Positions 63,727-64,000 of a DNA stretch of 64,000 nt are shown piece after piece. Position 1 is the first letter of the stretch, and the number at the start of each line of letters is the position of its first letter. The translations under genes were made by a program, and so were the position numbers. This DNA is from an uncultured Clostridia bacterium (GTDB lineage: Bacteria; Bacillota; Clostridia; Lachnospirales; CAG-274): positions 1 to 64,000 of the forward strand of contig CAJTVH010000008.1 of NCBI GenBank assembly GCA_910579745.1, read 5' to 3'. The notes beneath the pieces are model-generated. The model was not told where the DNA came from and did no database searches. It saw only the letters and a program-made list of their open reading frames with translations.

Positions 63727-64000
63727 TGAGAAAAAAATTAAAAACAGTCACAGCAATATTATTGAGCGCCGCTTTACAGTATTGCTCAGCATCTTCAATC
63801 TTTGCCTTAACAGAAAACAAGACTTTCACCATAACGCTTGATGATAAGGAAATCAATCTTAACCAGCCCTTGACAATAGAAGATGGAATCCCCTTTATAC
63901 CTTTCAGAAATTTTATGGAAGAAGTTGGTGCTTCAGTTTCATGGGATGAAAACACAAAAACAATAACCTGTACCAAAGATAATAAAACCATACGCGTTAC
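63727..64000 (+). CDS. Third copper-amine-oxidase-N-like exported protein (3' end cut)
   Basis: An open + frame from ATG at 63727 with a GGAGCG site runs to the window end (91 codons). It has a signal peptide about 1-28 and a CuAO-N1-like start (TFTITLDDKEINLNQPLTIEDGIPFIPFRNFMEEVGASVSWDENTKTITCTKDNK), matching the two genes before it. An overlapping - strand frame is its shadow. Confidence 0.8.

Noticed and set aside
63701..63991. 96-residue - strand frame at the window end
   Set aside because: It is the shadow of the + strand exported protein, which has a signal peptide, a ribosome site and paralogues next to it.
1..64000. CRISPR arrays, tRNA, rRNA, or an integrated phage
   Set aside because: No regularly spaced identical repeats, no cloverleaf ending in CCA-like pattern, and no phage or integrase genes were seen. 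The dispersed repeats differ from CRISPR in spacing and in having terminal inversions.

Overview
The window is low-GC chromosomal DNA of an anaerobic, motile member of the Clostridia (Firmicutes). Supporting this are the ackA / DUF177 / rpmF / plsX / acpP / rnc gene order, two [FeFe] hydrogenases, a T-box leader on pheST, NrdR, YlbF, FliW/CsrA and strong AGGAGG-type ribosome sites with many TTG/GTG starts. I cannot name the genus. No rRNA, tRNA, CRISPR array, prophage or full-length transposase gene is visible. Layout, left to right. (1) 1-9.2 kb, + strand: the 3' end of acetate kinase, DUF177, L32, PlsX, ACP, RNase III, a coiled-coil protein, AcpS, a bifunctional NAD(P)HX repair enzyme and NrdR. 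(2) 9.4-14.1 kb: a redox-signalling-like set of a PAS-containing [FeFe] hydrogenase, a SpoIIE-type phosphatase overlapping it, and a second ferredoxin-like [FeFe] hydrogenase. (3) 14.4-21.4 kb: MORN protein, MurG, and on the - strand a divergent polysaccharide deacetylase and a DUF368 (PopT-like) membrane protein, then an HPr-like protein without the active-site histidine and an SH3-NlpC/P60 cell-wall hydrolase. (4) 21.5-29.2 kb: T-box-controlled pheS-pheT, rho and a secreted CAP-domain protein. (5) 29.6-42.6 kb, - strand: gltB-gltD, an ECF-like sigma factor with its putative anti-sigma, miaB, ylbF, mutS. (6) 43.5-52.3 kb, + strand: late flagellar genes flgM-flgN-flgK-flgK2-flgL-fliW-csrA and a chemoreceptor. 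(7) 52.5-64 kb: lon (-), ftsH, proS and three tandem exported proteins with copper-amine-oxidase-N-like domains, the last cut by the window end. The unusual part is between the genes. The intergenic regions are filled with at least five families of short, non-coding, terminal-inverted-repeat elements (called A-E here, about 80-290 bp). They resemble MITEs that insert at TA, like IS630/mariner-related elements. Several are nested, which allows target-site duplications to be read directly. One lies inside the pheST T-box leader. No mobilising transposase is present in the window. Three further points stand out. A cluster of DnaA-box-like sites lies between ftsH and proS. The G-versus-C bias of the + strand changes between the left (G-rich) and right (C-rich) parts, near the convergent junction at about 29.3 kb, suggesting a replication-terminus-like boundary or an inversion. 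Two intergenic regions 12.5 kb apart share a motif that looks like a structured RNA.
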